In this document: positions 1 through 6,147 of the stretch, piece by piece
Numbering within the stretch: the stretch's first letter is position 1
Layout: each line of letters starts with the position of its first letter
NCBI GenBank assembly: GCA_022560215.1
Contig: JADFTO010000062.1
Location: forward strand, 1-11,799
Direction of reading: 5' to 3'
DNA length: 11,799 nt
Source of the DNA: Pseudomonadota bacterium
Lineage (GTDB): Bacteria > Pseudomonadota > Alphaproteobacteria > Rhodospirillales > 2-02-FULL-58-16
The notes under the pieces: generated by a model
Database searches by the model: none
Told to the model about the DNA's origin: nothing
What the model saw: only the letters and a program-made list of their open reading frames with translations
Program-made: the position numbers and the translations under genes

Positions 1-386
1 GCGGCGGCGCCGGTGAACAGCCGGTCCATCAGCGGCGTCAGCCACTGGACGTTGATGGCCCCGGCCAGCGCCGACGTGCTTTTCCAGGTCTGGCCGTCGA
101 TGCGCACTTGGCGCCGCCCGCCGTCCCCCAGGCCGGTTCCTATCTCCACGGTCCCTTCCGGCGCCGCGACGCGGGCCGCCACCGACCACGGGCCGGGGGC
201 GCCCCGGCGGGCGACGTCGGCGAGGCGCGCCTCCCTCAGGCCGCGGCCGGGCACCAGGAAGGAAAGCGCCTCCAGGAGGTTGGTCTTGCCGGCGCCGTTG
301 GGCCCGGTCAACACCGCCGGGCGGGCGTCGCACTCCACCCTCAGCCGACCGAAAGAACGGAAATCGGTGACGGTCAGTCGATCCAC
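1..386 (-). CDS. recF: RecF, DNA replication/repair protein (5' part only)
   Basis: N-terminal part of RecF, the SMC-like ATPase that loads RecA at gaps through RecFOR. The gene runs off the left edge of the window. Translation of the minus strand shows the family opening DRLTVTDFRSF, then the Walker A motif GPNGAGKTN, then LLEALSFLVPGRGLREA, all typical of RecF. There is no ATG near the expected start. I chose the GTG at 386-384, which begins just before the conserved first strand. In-frame alternatives are TTG at 437-435, or a rare CTG at 455-453 that has GAGGGG a few bases upstream. Either would add an N-terminal extension, which some alphaproteobacterial RecF proteins have. The gene lies 93 bp downstream of dnaN (from GTG 386) and is probably cotranscribed with it. 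The identity is secure and the start is not. Confidence 0.9.
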   Translation of the reverse strand, partial: MDRLTVTDFRSFGRLRVECDARPAVLTGPNGAGKTNLLEALSFLVPGRGLREARLADVARRGAPGPWSVAARVAAPEGTVEIGTGLGDGGRRQVRIDGQTWKSTSALAGAINVQWLTPLMDRLFTGAA

Positions 387-479
387 GGAAAAGCGCCGGG
401 GCGGTTCCCCCGCCGGGAAATCCTGGACAGTGGCCAAAGCTCGCGAAGCGGTCAGGGCGTGTTCCCCTCGGGCTGCCTG

Positions 480-1592
480 CTACACCCGCATAGGCATGAG
501 CACGTAAAGGGCGCTGGCGTCGCCAGCTTCGCGCAGAATCGTCGGCGAGGCGGCGTCGGCCATGGTCAGCTGGGCGTTGTCGCCCCCGATCTGCTGGGTG
601 ATGTCGAGCAAATAGCGGGAGTTGAAGCCGATCTCCAGCTTTTCGCCGGAATAAGAAACCTCCAGTTCCTCGGTGGCGCTGCCGCTCTCGGGGCTGTTCG
701 CCGACAACACCAGCGAGCCGTCGGAAAGGGAGAGCTTCACCGCCCGGGATTTCTCGCTGGAGATGGCCGCCACCCGGTCTACGGCCTCGGCGAAGGCCTT
801 GCTGTTCACCTCCATGTTCTTGTCGTTGTCGGTGGGGATGACCCGCTGGTAGTCGGGGAAGGTGCCGTCGATCAGCTTGGACGTGAGCGTCGCCTCGCCG
901 GAGGAAAACCGGATCTTGGTATCGGACAGCTCAATCGTGACCTCGTCGGTACCGTCCTCGATGAGCTTGCGCAGCTCCGTCACCGTCTTGCGCGGGATGA
1001 TGACGCCGGGCATGCCGGCGGCGCCGGCGGGCAGGGGCACCTCGACGCTGGCCAGGCGGTGGCCGTCGGTGGCCACGCAGCGCATCACGTCGACGCCGTC
1101 GCGGGTGGCTTCGTGCAGGTAGATGCCGTTCAGGTAGTAGCGCGTCTCTTCGGTGGAGATGGCGAATCGGGTGCGGTCGATGAGGCCCGCCAGTTCCCCC
1201 GCCGCCAGGACGAAGGAATGGGACATGTCGCCGCCGGCCATCACCGGGAAGTCCTCCACGGGCAGGCAGGTCAGGGTGAACCGTGAACGCCCGGAGCGGA
1301 GCGTCAGCCGCCCGCCATCGTCTTCCAGCTCCACCTGCGAGCCCTCGGGAAGCTTGCGCACGATGTCATAGAGGGTATGGGCCGGCGCCGTGATCTGGCC
1401 GGCCTCCTCGACCTCGGCCGCCACCGCCCCGACCATCTCCAGGTCCATGTCGGTGGCGTTCAGGGTGAGGCGATCATCGGCCGCCTCCATCCTGACGTTA
1501 GACAGGATGGGGATGGTGTTGCGGCGCTCCACGACGCTCTGCACGTGGCCCAGGGACTTCAGCAGCGCGGCCCGTTCTATGGTTAACTTCAT
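480..1592 (-). CDS. dnaN: DNA polymerase III sliding clamp, beta subunit
   Basis: The 370-residue protein has the normal length for the beta clamp, the ring-shaped processivity factor that tethers DNA polymerase III and other DNA enzymes to the template. The N terminus (MKLTIERAALLKSLGHVQSV, then the ERRNTIPILSN region) and the C terminus (YVLMPMRV) match the family closely. Internal family features are the DGHRLA segment near residue 175 and the PDYQRVIP segment near residue 245. The ATG start is the only one that preserves the conserved N terminus; the upstream ribosome binding site is weak. The gene lies 231 bp downstream of dnaA and has its own predicted promoter in that gap. Its TAG stop is in the same reading phase as recF downstream. 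Confidence 0.97.
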   Translation of the reverse strand: MKLTIERAALLKSLGHVQSVVERRNTIPILSNVRMEAADDRLTLNATDMDLEMVGAVAAEVEEAGQITAPAHTLYDIVRKLPEGSQVELEDDGGRLTLRSGRSRFTLTCLPVEDFPVMAGGDMSHSFVLAAGELAGLIDRTRFAISTEETRYYLNGIYLHEATRDGVDVMRCVATDGHRLASVEVPLPAGAAGMPGVIIPRKTVTELRKLIEDGTDEVTIELSDTKIRFSSGEATLTSKLIDGTFPDYQRVIPTDNDKNMEVNSKAFAEAVDRVAAISSEKSRAVKLSLSDGSLVLSANSPESGSATEELEVSYSGEKLEIGFNSRYLLDITQQIGGDNAQLTMADAASPTILREAGDASALYVLMPMRV

Positions 1593-1694
1593 GGCTATGA
1601 GTCCATCATCTCGATCGCCCCCTTGGGGCGCATCTTCAAGCCCTTTCCATCACCGTGGAGCATGGGGCCGGGACGCCCCCCGGAAAGACGGCCC

Positions 1695-1721
1695 ATTATA
1701 GCAGAAGCACTTGAAATCCAA
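1695..1721 (-). promoter_or_regulatory. Predicted sigma70-type promoter for dnaN-recF
   Basis: Reading the minus strand, there is a perfect TATAAT -10 box at 1700-1695, preceded by TGC, which makes it an extended -10. A -35-like TTGGAT lies at 1721-1716 with a 15-bp spacer; shifting the hexamer to TTTTGG gives a 17-bp spacer. Transcription would start near 1688, leaving a leader of about 95 nt before dnaN. The match is unusually good for this GC-rich DNA. The promoter call is from sequence only. Confidence 0.7.
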
Positions 1722-1746
1722 AACGCTTTCCCATGCCCGGAGCCAT

Positions 1747-1784
1747 TTCCACCGATCCGGAATCCGGCCCCGGAGGCGGTGGAA
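1747..1784 (-). repeat. Inverted repeat (hairpin) between dnaA and dnaN
   Basis: The 8-bp arms TTCCACCG (1747-1754) and CGGTGGAA (1777-1784) pair perfectly. Inside them, TCCGG (1756-1760) pairs with CCGGA (1770-1774) around a 9-nt loop. It lies between the dnaA stop and the dnaN promoter. No T-run follows on either strand, so it is not a classical intrinsic terminator. It could cap the dnaA transcript or attenuate read-through into dnaN. A run of nine Gs at 1803-1811 sits between it and dnaA. Confidence 0.45.
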
Positions 1785-1823
1785 TCCGAAACCGTCCCCG
1801 GAGGGGGGGGGCGGCAGGCCCCA

Positions 1824-3188
1824 TCAGCCCTCCAGCATGCGGCGCAGGAGCTCCACGTCCTCGGCGAATCCGGAGTCGTGCTCGCGCAGTTCGTCGACCT
1901 TGCGGACCGCGTGCATGACCGTGGTGTGATCGCGTCCGCCGAACTTGCGTCCGATCTCGGGCAGCGACCGGGTGGTCAGCTGCTTGGCTAGGTACATGGC
2001 CACCTGGCGGGGGCGCGCCACGGACCGGGCGCGCCGGGCCGAGTGCATGTCGGAGATGCGGATGTTGAAGTGGGCGGCCACGCTTTTCTGGATTTCGTCG
2101 ATGGTGATGCGGCGGTCGTTGGCCCTGAGCAGGTCGTGCAGGACGTCCTGGGTGGCTTCCAGGGAGATCTCGCGGCCCACCAGCTGGGCGTGGGCGACCA
2201 CCCGGTTGAGGGCCCCTTCCAGCTCGCGCACGTTGGCCGTGATCTTGTGGGCCAGGAACTCGAGCACCTTGCCCGGTATCTGGACGCCCAGCCTTTCGGC
2301 CTTGGATTGCAGGATGCCCAGCCTGAGTTCGTAGGTGGTGGAGTGGATGTCGGCCACCAGGCCGCAGTTGAGGCGAGAGATCAGGCGCTCCTCCATGCCT
2401 TCCAGGTCCGATGGCGACTTGTCGGACGAGATCACGATCTGGCGGCCCTGGTCGACCAGGGCGTTGAAGGTGTGGAAGAACTCCTCCTGGGTGGAATCCT
2501 TGCCGCTGATGAACTGCACGTCGTCGATCATGAGCACGTCGACCGAGCGGAACTGGTCCTTGAAGTCCACCGTGTTATGCTCGCGCAAGGCCCGGATGAA
2601 GCAGTACATGAACTTCTCGGCGGAAAGGTAGACGACGTTGCGCGCCGGATCGCGGCTACGGATGTGCCAGGCGATGGCGTGCATGAGATGGGTCTTGCCC
2701 AGACCCACCCCGCCGTAAAGGAAAAGGGGATTGAAGGGCACCGTGTCGGCCTCGGCGACGCGCCTGGAGGCGGCGTAGGCGAACTCGTTGGGCTTGCCGA
2801 CGACGAACTGATCGAAGACGAAGCGGGGGTCCAGGGGGGCGCCGATCTCCCCCCCGTAGCCGTTACCGCCGGCCTCGGACTTGACTGCGGGCGCCCGGGT
2901 TTCGGTCTTTTCCCTGGCCGCGGACCGTTCGGGCTGGACGAAGACCTCGACCGCATGCACGTCCGGGTCCTCGTCGCCCCAAATCGCGCCCAATCGCTCC
3001 ACGTAGTGGGCGGCGACCCAGTCCCGCATGAAACGGGTGGGGACGGAGATCCTGACCCGCCCGTCACGCACCTCGCGGACGGTCATGGGTTTCAGCCAGC
3101 TCTGATAGGCGGCCTCCCCGATCTCGGCGCGCAGGTGATTGCTGACCCGCTCCCATTGCTCGTCCACACGTTCCGTTTCCTTTGACAT
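1824..3188 (-). CDS. dnaA: Chromosomal replication initiator protein DnaA
   Basis: A complete 454-residue DnaA, the AAA+ ATPase that binds DnaA boxes and opens the origin. Domain I occupies roughly residues 1-85 (EQWERVSNHLRAEIGEAAYQSWLKP is recognisable at the start), followed by a variable linker to about residue 115. The AAA+ core has Walker A GGVGLGKT at 159-166, Walker B DVLMIDD at 217-223, and the RELEGALNRV segment at 321-330. Domain IV carries the box-binding signature GGRDHTTVMHAV at 417-428, preceded by the ARPRQVAMYLAK helix. No key residue is missing. The ATG at 3188 is preceded by a G-rich stretch but has no strong Shine-Dalgarno. The gene is 544 bp downstream of rpsT and beyond its terminator, so it must have its own promoter in that gap. 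I could not place one with confidence. Confidence 0.98.
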   Translation of the reverse strand: MSKETERVDEQWERVSNHLRAEIGEAAYQSWLKPMTVREVRDGRVRISVPTRFMRDWVAAHYVERLGAIWGDEDPDVHAVEVFVQPERSAAREKTETRAPAVKSEAGGNGYGGEIGAPLDPRFVFDQFVVGKPNEFAYAASRRVAEADTVPFNPLFLYGGVGLGKTHLMHAIAWHIRSRDPARNVVYLSAEKFMYCFIRALREHNTVDFKDQFRSVDVLMIDDVQFISGKDSTQEEFFHTFNALVDQGRQIVISSDKSPSDLEGMEERLISRLNCGLVADIHSTTYELRLGILQSKAERLGVQIPGKVLEFLAHKITANVRELEGALNRVVAHAQLVGREISLEATQDVLHDLLRANDRRITIDEIQKSVAAHFNIRISDMHSARRARSVARPRQVAMYLAKQLTTRSLPEIGRKFGGRDHTTVMHAVRKVDELREHDSGFAEDVELLRRMLEG

Positions 3189-3440
3189 TGCCCCGTCCGG
3201 TCCGACCCTCTTGCCTCACAAAGCGCGCCCTGGTTTGAGCGGGTTGGGACATGACGGCGCCCCTCCCCGTAAACCCTATACAGCCGGGACGCCCGGCGGT
3301 ATTGAGTTGTTTGAGTTCGCCCTCAGGTTGATGGAAAGAAGTCCGCAGAGCCGGCACAATAAAACGGCCACATTGCCCGAACAGCCCCCCACGGAAAACC
3401 TTTGGCGATTATTGCTTTCAAAAGAATATATGACGATTAC

Positions 3441-3466
3441 TTATGGGATATCGATGATGCCCATAA
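3441..3466. repeat. Inverted repeat TTATGGG-N12-CCCATAA upstream of dnaA
   Basis: Perfect 7-bp arms, TTATGGG (3441-3447) and CCCATAA (3460-3466), flank a 12-bp centre that itself contains the palindrome ATCGAT. The repeat lies about 250 bp upstream of dnaA inside the AT-rich patch. Its size and shape suit a dimeric regulator's operator, but I do not recognise it as a known site. It is not a CtrA site (TTAA-N7-TTAA). Confidence 0.4.
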
Positions 3467-3669
3467 AACGACTTTACCCCTCCTTAAGAAATGCACTAGG
3501 TCTGGAGCACTCTACTTCAGAGCGACCGTTTTACTTGTTTTTAGACTGTCTACCCAGGCCGTCCGCGAAGTGGAACTTTAAGACACGAGCCCCGTCCCTT
3601 TCAAGGTGATCGAATAGGGAACGTTGCAAATAATCCGCTTGACAAAATCCGAGCCTTGGAGTCGGGCCG

Positions 3670-3692
3670 AAAAAAAGGGGGCATCCCCCCTT
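3670..3692 (-). terminator. Intrinsic terminator of rpsT
   Basis: On the minus strand, AAGGGGG pairs with CCCCCTT around a 4-nt loop, and a run of seven Ts ends the element. It lies 40 bp after the rpsT stop codon. Both the stem and the T-tract are on the rpsT strand; the plus strand has no T-run after the stem. It should separate rpsT transcription from dnaA. Confidence 0.88.
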
Positions 3693-3732
3693 AAAAAGCA
3701 CTCTAGCGTCGCGGAGTCCGGTCAGCGCCAGG

Positions 3733-3993
3733 TCACATGGCCTTGATCCTGGTGGACAGGCGCGACAGCTTGCGCGCCACTGTGTTGCGGTGGATCAACC
3801 CCCGGCTCGCCCCGCGCATCATGTTCGGCTGGGCTTCCCGGAAGGCGGCCGAGGCTTTTTCCTTGTCGCCGCTGGCGATGGCCTCCTCCACCTTCCTGAT
3901 GGAGGTTCGGACGCGGCTGAGGCGGCTGCGGTTCACCTCGGTGCGGCGCGCGGTTTGGCGGATTCTTTTCTTGGCTGATGCGTGGTGGGCCAT
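3733..3993 (-). CDS. rpsT: Small ribosomal subunit protein bS20
   Basis: The 86-residue, strongly basic protein has the usual bS20 length and binds 16S rRNA early in 30S assembly. The opening MAHHASAKKRIRQTARRTEV (compare MANIKSAKKR in other species) and the internal KASAAFREAQPNMMRGASRG, HRNTVARKLSRL segments are diagnostic. The start is fixed by AAAGGA at 4006-4001, seven bases before the ATG. It forms its own unit, with a strong promoter upstream and an intrinsic terminator downstream. A 12-bp palindrome lies in its short leader. The position of rpsT just upstream of dnaA is common in alphaproteobacteria. Confidence 0.97.
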   Translation of the reverse strand: MAHHASAKKRIRQTARRTEVNRSRLSRVRTSIRKVEEAIASGDKEKASAAFREAQPNMMRGASRGLIHRNTVARKLSRLSTRIKAM

Positions 3994-4000
3994 CCCGGTA

Positions 4001-4006
4001 TCCTTT
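4001..4006 (-). promoter_or_regulatory. Ribosome binding site of rpsT
   Basis: AAAGGA on the minus strand, seven bases before the rpsT ATG. It is one of the clearest Shine-Dalgarno sites in the window and supports the chosen start. Confidence 0.8.
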
Positions 4007-4008
4007 AG

Positions 4009-4020
4009 CCAAGGCCTTGG
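4009..4020. repeat. 12-bp perfect palindrome in the rpsT leader
   Basis: CCAAGGCCTTGG reads the same on both strands. It lies between the rpsT -10 box and the ribosome binding site, within the first bases of the predicted transcript. With no loop it cannot form a normal hairpin, so if it acts it would more likely be a DNA operator. It could also be chance. Confidence 0.4.
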
Positions 4021-4029
4021 GAAGGCAGG

Positions 4030-4058
4030 CTTATAAAGGGGGGTGCACTCCCCGTCAA
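4030..4058 (-). promoter_or_regulatory. Sigma70-type promoter of rpsT
   Basis: On the minus strand, TTGACG (4058-4053) and TATAAG (4035-4030) are separated by exactly 17 bp. Each hexamer is one mismatch from consensus. Transcription would begin near 4023, giving a leader of about 30 nt, as expected for a strongly expressed ribosomal protein gene. Confidence 0.85.
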
Positions 4059-4091
4059 CCCTGCTGGGGCGGACTCCCGCGCCGGTCGGGC

Positions 4092-4448
4092 TCAGCGGGC
4101 CGGCGACAGCGTGAACAGGACCACGAGGCCATCCGGGCCGGGTGCGGGGAATTCCAGTTTCAGGACCTCGTCTTCCCGGCTGAAGGCGGCGGCGCCGTCC
4201 GCCCGCCAGCCCAGTTGGGGCAGGGTGGCGGTGTAGAACTCCAGGACCTGCTCCCGGGTCACGGGGCCCCTGGCGTAGGCCTCGACGATGCGCCCGGCGG
4301 GGGTGTCGAAGACCATGCCTCGCCCGGCCACCTCGCTCAGGCCGGCCATCAGGGGCAGGTCCTCGGTGCCGCCGACGAAGCGCTCCTGGGCCGCCGCCCC
4401 AACGGCGGCGGCGGCAAGAACGGCGGCGATGAGCAGGGTTCGCATCAT
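4092..4448 (-). CDS. Small predicted secreted protein, function unknown
   Basis: I do not recognise a named family. The 118-residue product begins with MMRTLLIAAVLAAAAVGAAA, a positively charged start and alanine-rich hydrophobic core that look like a signal peptide with cleavage after the AAA near residue 20. The mature part, about 98 residues, has no further membrane segment and no cysteine. It contains YTATLPQLGW near residue 72 and then a charged strand (FSREDEVLKLEF), suggesting a small soluble periplasmic domain. A second ATG immediately follows the first, so the start could be 4445. It begins 18 bp after the mutM stop and is probably cotranscribed with it. The ribosome binding site is weak, and a TATAAG lies just upstream. 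Confidence 0.75.
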   Translation of the reverse strand: MMRTLLIAAVLAAAAVGAAAQERFVGGTEDLPLMAGLSEVAGRGMVFDTPAGRIVEAYARGPVTREQVLEFYTATLPQLGWRADGAAAFSREDEVLKLEFPAPGPDGLVVLFTLSPAR

Positions 4449-4466
4449 GGTCTTATAGCAGCCAAC

Positions 4467-5297
4467 TCAGCGCTGCCGCATGGGGCAATAGAAGGTGGAG
4501 CGCCCCGACTGGACGATCCGGCGGATGGTGCCCCCGCAGGCGCAGTGGGGGCAGGGCTCGCCGTCGCGCCCGTAGACGGCGAAGGCGTGCTGGAAATAGC
4601 CCAGTTCGCCGGACGGCAGGCGGTGATCGCGCAAGGTCGACCCGCCCGCCTCTATGGCCTCGCCCAGAACCTGGCGGATGGCGGCGGCCAGGCGGCGGGC
4701 GCGCACCGGACCCACCGTCCTGGCCTTCCGCCGGGGCGACAGGCCGGCCCGGTACAGGCTCTCGCAGACATAGATGTTGCCGAGCCCGGCGACCACGGAC
4801 TGGTCCATGAGCGCCGACTTGAGCGGCGCCCGGCGGTGCTTCAGGCGCTCGGCCAGGACGGGCCCGTCGAAGGCGTTGCCGAGAGGCTCCGGGCCCAATC
4901 CCGCCAACAGGGGATGGGACTCCAGGCTTTCGGCGCGGGCCAGGGCCATCAACCCGAACCGGCGCTTGTCGTTGAAGCGGATGGTGGTGCCGCCGCCGGT
5001 CTCGAAAATCACGTGGTCATGGGGGTCAAGGGGCGGCGGGTGGTCCCGGAAGATCATGATCCGGCCCGACATGCCCAAGTGAATCATCAGGACCTGGCCG
5101 TCATCCAGGTGGATCAGGAGGTACTTTCCCCGCCGTCCGCAGGAGAGCACCCGGCGCCCCTCGATCCGTTCCGCGAAATCCTCCGGCAGGGGCCGGCGCA
5201 GGTCGGCCCGGCGCACCCGGACCCGGGTGATCAGGTGCCCCTCGACGACGGGGGCCAGCCCCCGGCGGACGGTTTCGACTTCGGGCAGCTCCGGCAT
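4467..5297 (-). CDS. mutM: Formamidopyrimidine-DNA glycosylase (Fpg/MutM)
   Basis: The 276-residue base-excision-repair enzyme removes 8-oxoguanine and related lesions and cuts the abasic site. I start it at 5297 because catalytic Pro2 must follow the initiator Met (MPELPEVETVRRGL, with Glu3 also catalytic). A longer start at 5312 would bury the proline. Lys58 (GRRGKYLL) and the helix-two-turn-helix near 165-188 (DQSVVAGLGNIYVCESLY) are present. The C-terminal zinc finger is odd. It has Cys249, Cys252, an extra Cys254 and Cys271, but the usual final CPxCQ reads CPMRQR, so the fourth ligand is Arg274. The IVQSGRSTFY hairpin is intact. The gene is divergent from ubiE and followed by the small secreted protein gene. 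Confidence 0.96.
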   Translation of the reverse strand: MPELPEVETVRRGLAPVVEGHLITRVRVRRADLRRPLPEDFAERIEGRRVLSCGRRGKYLLIHLDDGQVLMIHLGMSGRIMIFRDHPPPLDPHDHVIFETGGGTTIRFNDKRRFGLMALARAESLESHPLLAGLGPEPLGNAFDGPVLAERLKHRRAPLKSALMDQSVVAGLGNIYVCESLYRAGLSPRRKARTVGPVRARRLAAAIRQVLGEAIEAGGSTLRDHRLPSGELGYFQHAFAVYGRDGEPCPHCACGGTIRRIVQSGRSTFYCPMRQR

Positions 5298-5328
5298 GGC
5301 GGTATCATCCATCCTTGAGAACGGCGGG

Positions 5329-5334
5329 TATAAA
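5329..5334 (+). promoter_or_regulatory. Possible -10 element for ubiE-ubiB
   Basis: TATAAA lies about 40 bp before the ubiE ATG in the short divergent gap with mutM. No good -35 box sits 16-18 bp upstream; the nearest TTGAGA is only 8 bp away. The call rests on the -10 hexamer and its position alone. Confidence 0.35.
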
Positions 5335-5373
5335 GTAGCGCGCCCAGGTGGCTTAGGCTATGGTCTCCCGGCC

Positions 5374-6138
5374 ATGCCCCAGGGAAGCAAGCGGGCCGCC
5401 CCGCAAGGGAAGGCGGCGTTCGGAGACAGGTTGGTGGCCGAAGTCGAGAAAGCCTCCCTCGTCGGCCGCGTCTTCAGCTCGGTGGCGTCCCGGTACGACC
5501 TGATGAACGACCTGATGAGCCTCGGCGTCCACCGCCTGTGGAAGGCGGCCTTCATGGACTGGCTTGGCCCCAGGCCATCCATGCGGCTCCTCGACGTGGG
5601 CGGGGGAACCGGCGACATCGCGTTCCGATTCCTGGAGCGCGGCGGGACAGAGGTCCTGGTCTGCGACGCCAACAGCGACATGCTGGAGAGGGGACGCGCG
5701 CGCGCCATCGACCGGGGATACCTCGAGGGCATCACCTGGATCGGGGGCGACGCGGAGGCCCTGCCTATCGCGGACGGCACCATGGACGCCTACGCCACCG
5801 CCTTCTGCATCCGCAACGTGACCCGCATCCCCCAAGCCCTGGCCGAGGCCAAGCGGGTCCTCAAGCCCGGCGGGCGATTCCTCTGCCTGGAGTTTTCCCG
5901 CGTCCGCGTGCCCGCGCTCGAAAGGCTCTACGGCGCCTATTCATCCCGCGTGCTGCCGGCCTTGGGCGAGACGGTGGCCGGCGACCGCGCCGCCTACCAG
6001 TACCTGGTGGAGAGCATCCGGCGATTCCCGGCCCAGGACGACTTCTCGGCCATGATCGCGGAGGCCGGCCTGGAGCGGGTCCGCTACCGCAACCTGTCCG
6101 GGGGCATCGCCGCCATCCACTCGGCCTGGCGGATATAG
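5374..6138 (+). CDS. ubiE: Ubiquinone/menaquinone biosynthesis C-methyltransferase UbiE
   Basis: The 254-residue SAM-dependent enzyme carries out the C-methylation step of ubiquinone (and menaquinone) synthesis; E. coli UbiE has a similar length. The SAM motif I is LLDVGGGTGD at 72-81, the acidic loop follows at VCDAN, and the later signature NVTRIPQALAEAKRVLKPGG (148-167) is diagnostic. FLCLEFSRV and the C-terminal YRNLSGGIAAIHSAWRI also match the family. The frame stays open upstream to 5227, but that part overlaps mutM and lacks family similarity, so I use the ATG at 5374. The ribosome binding site is weak. ubiB begins nine bases after its stop, so the two are surely cotranscribed. Confidence 0.96.
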   Translation: MPQGSKRAAPQGKAAFGDRLVAEVEKASLVGRVFSSVASRYDLMNDLMSLGVHRLWKAAFMDWLGPRPSMRLLDVGGGTGDIAFRFLERGGTEVLVCDANSDMLERGRARAIDRGYLEGITWIGGDAEALPIADGTMDAYATAFCIRNVTRIPQALAEAKRVLKPGGRFLCLEFSRVRVPALERLYGAYSSRVLPALGETVAGDRAAYQYLVESIRRFPAQDDFSAMIAEAGLERVRYRNLSGGIAAIHSAWRI

Positions 6139-6147
6139 GCGTATGTT

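Larger units (their letters stand above)
3189..3732. other. rpsT-dnaA intergenic region, AT-rich, no gene seen
   Basis: This 544-bp stretch has no convincing gene. Reading frames that cross it lack family features and overlap dnaA. Its middle (about 3400-3660) is clearly richer in A and T than the rest of the window. It holds an inverted repeat (3441-3466), a short GC hairpin (GCCGGG-ACG-CCCGGC, 3283-3297) and the rpsT terminator at its right end. It must contain the dnaA promoter: on the minus strand TTGAAA near 3602-3597 with TAAAGT 18 bp on is a weak candidate. I searched by eye for TTWTNCACA boxes on both strands and found none with fewer than two mismatches. An origin role is therefore not supported by what I can see. 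Confidence 0.6.

Noticed and set aside
108..1286. Long plus-strand frame of 392 codons
   Set aside because: It is the antisense shadow of recF and dnaN, both with clear family motifs; its own translation is low-complexity and has no recognisable domain.
1593..1823. dnaA-dnaN gap as a replication origin
   Set aside because: It is GC-rich and contains no DnaA-box-like sequences that I could find.
2043..3185. Long plus-strand frame opposite dnaA
   Set aside because: It is antisense to the complete dnaA gene and typical of high-GC shadow frames.
3139..3609. Plus-strand frame of 156 codons in the rpsT-dnaA gap
   Set aside because: It starts inside dnaA on the opposite strand, crosses AT-rich DNA, has no ribosome binding site and no protein-like pattern.
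3639..3644. TTGACA on the plus strand as a promoter
   Set aside because: It is a perfect -35 hexamer, but no -10-like sequence lies 15-19 bp downstream and no gene follows on that strand.
3978..5318. Plus-strand frame of 446 codons
   Set aside because: It is antisense to mutM and the secreted protein gene; the translation is rich in Gly, Ala, Gln and Asp without domain features.
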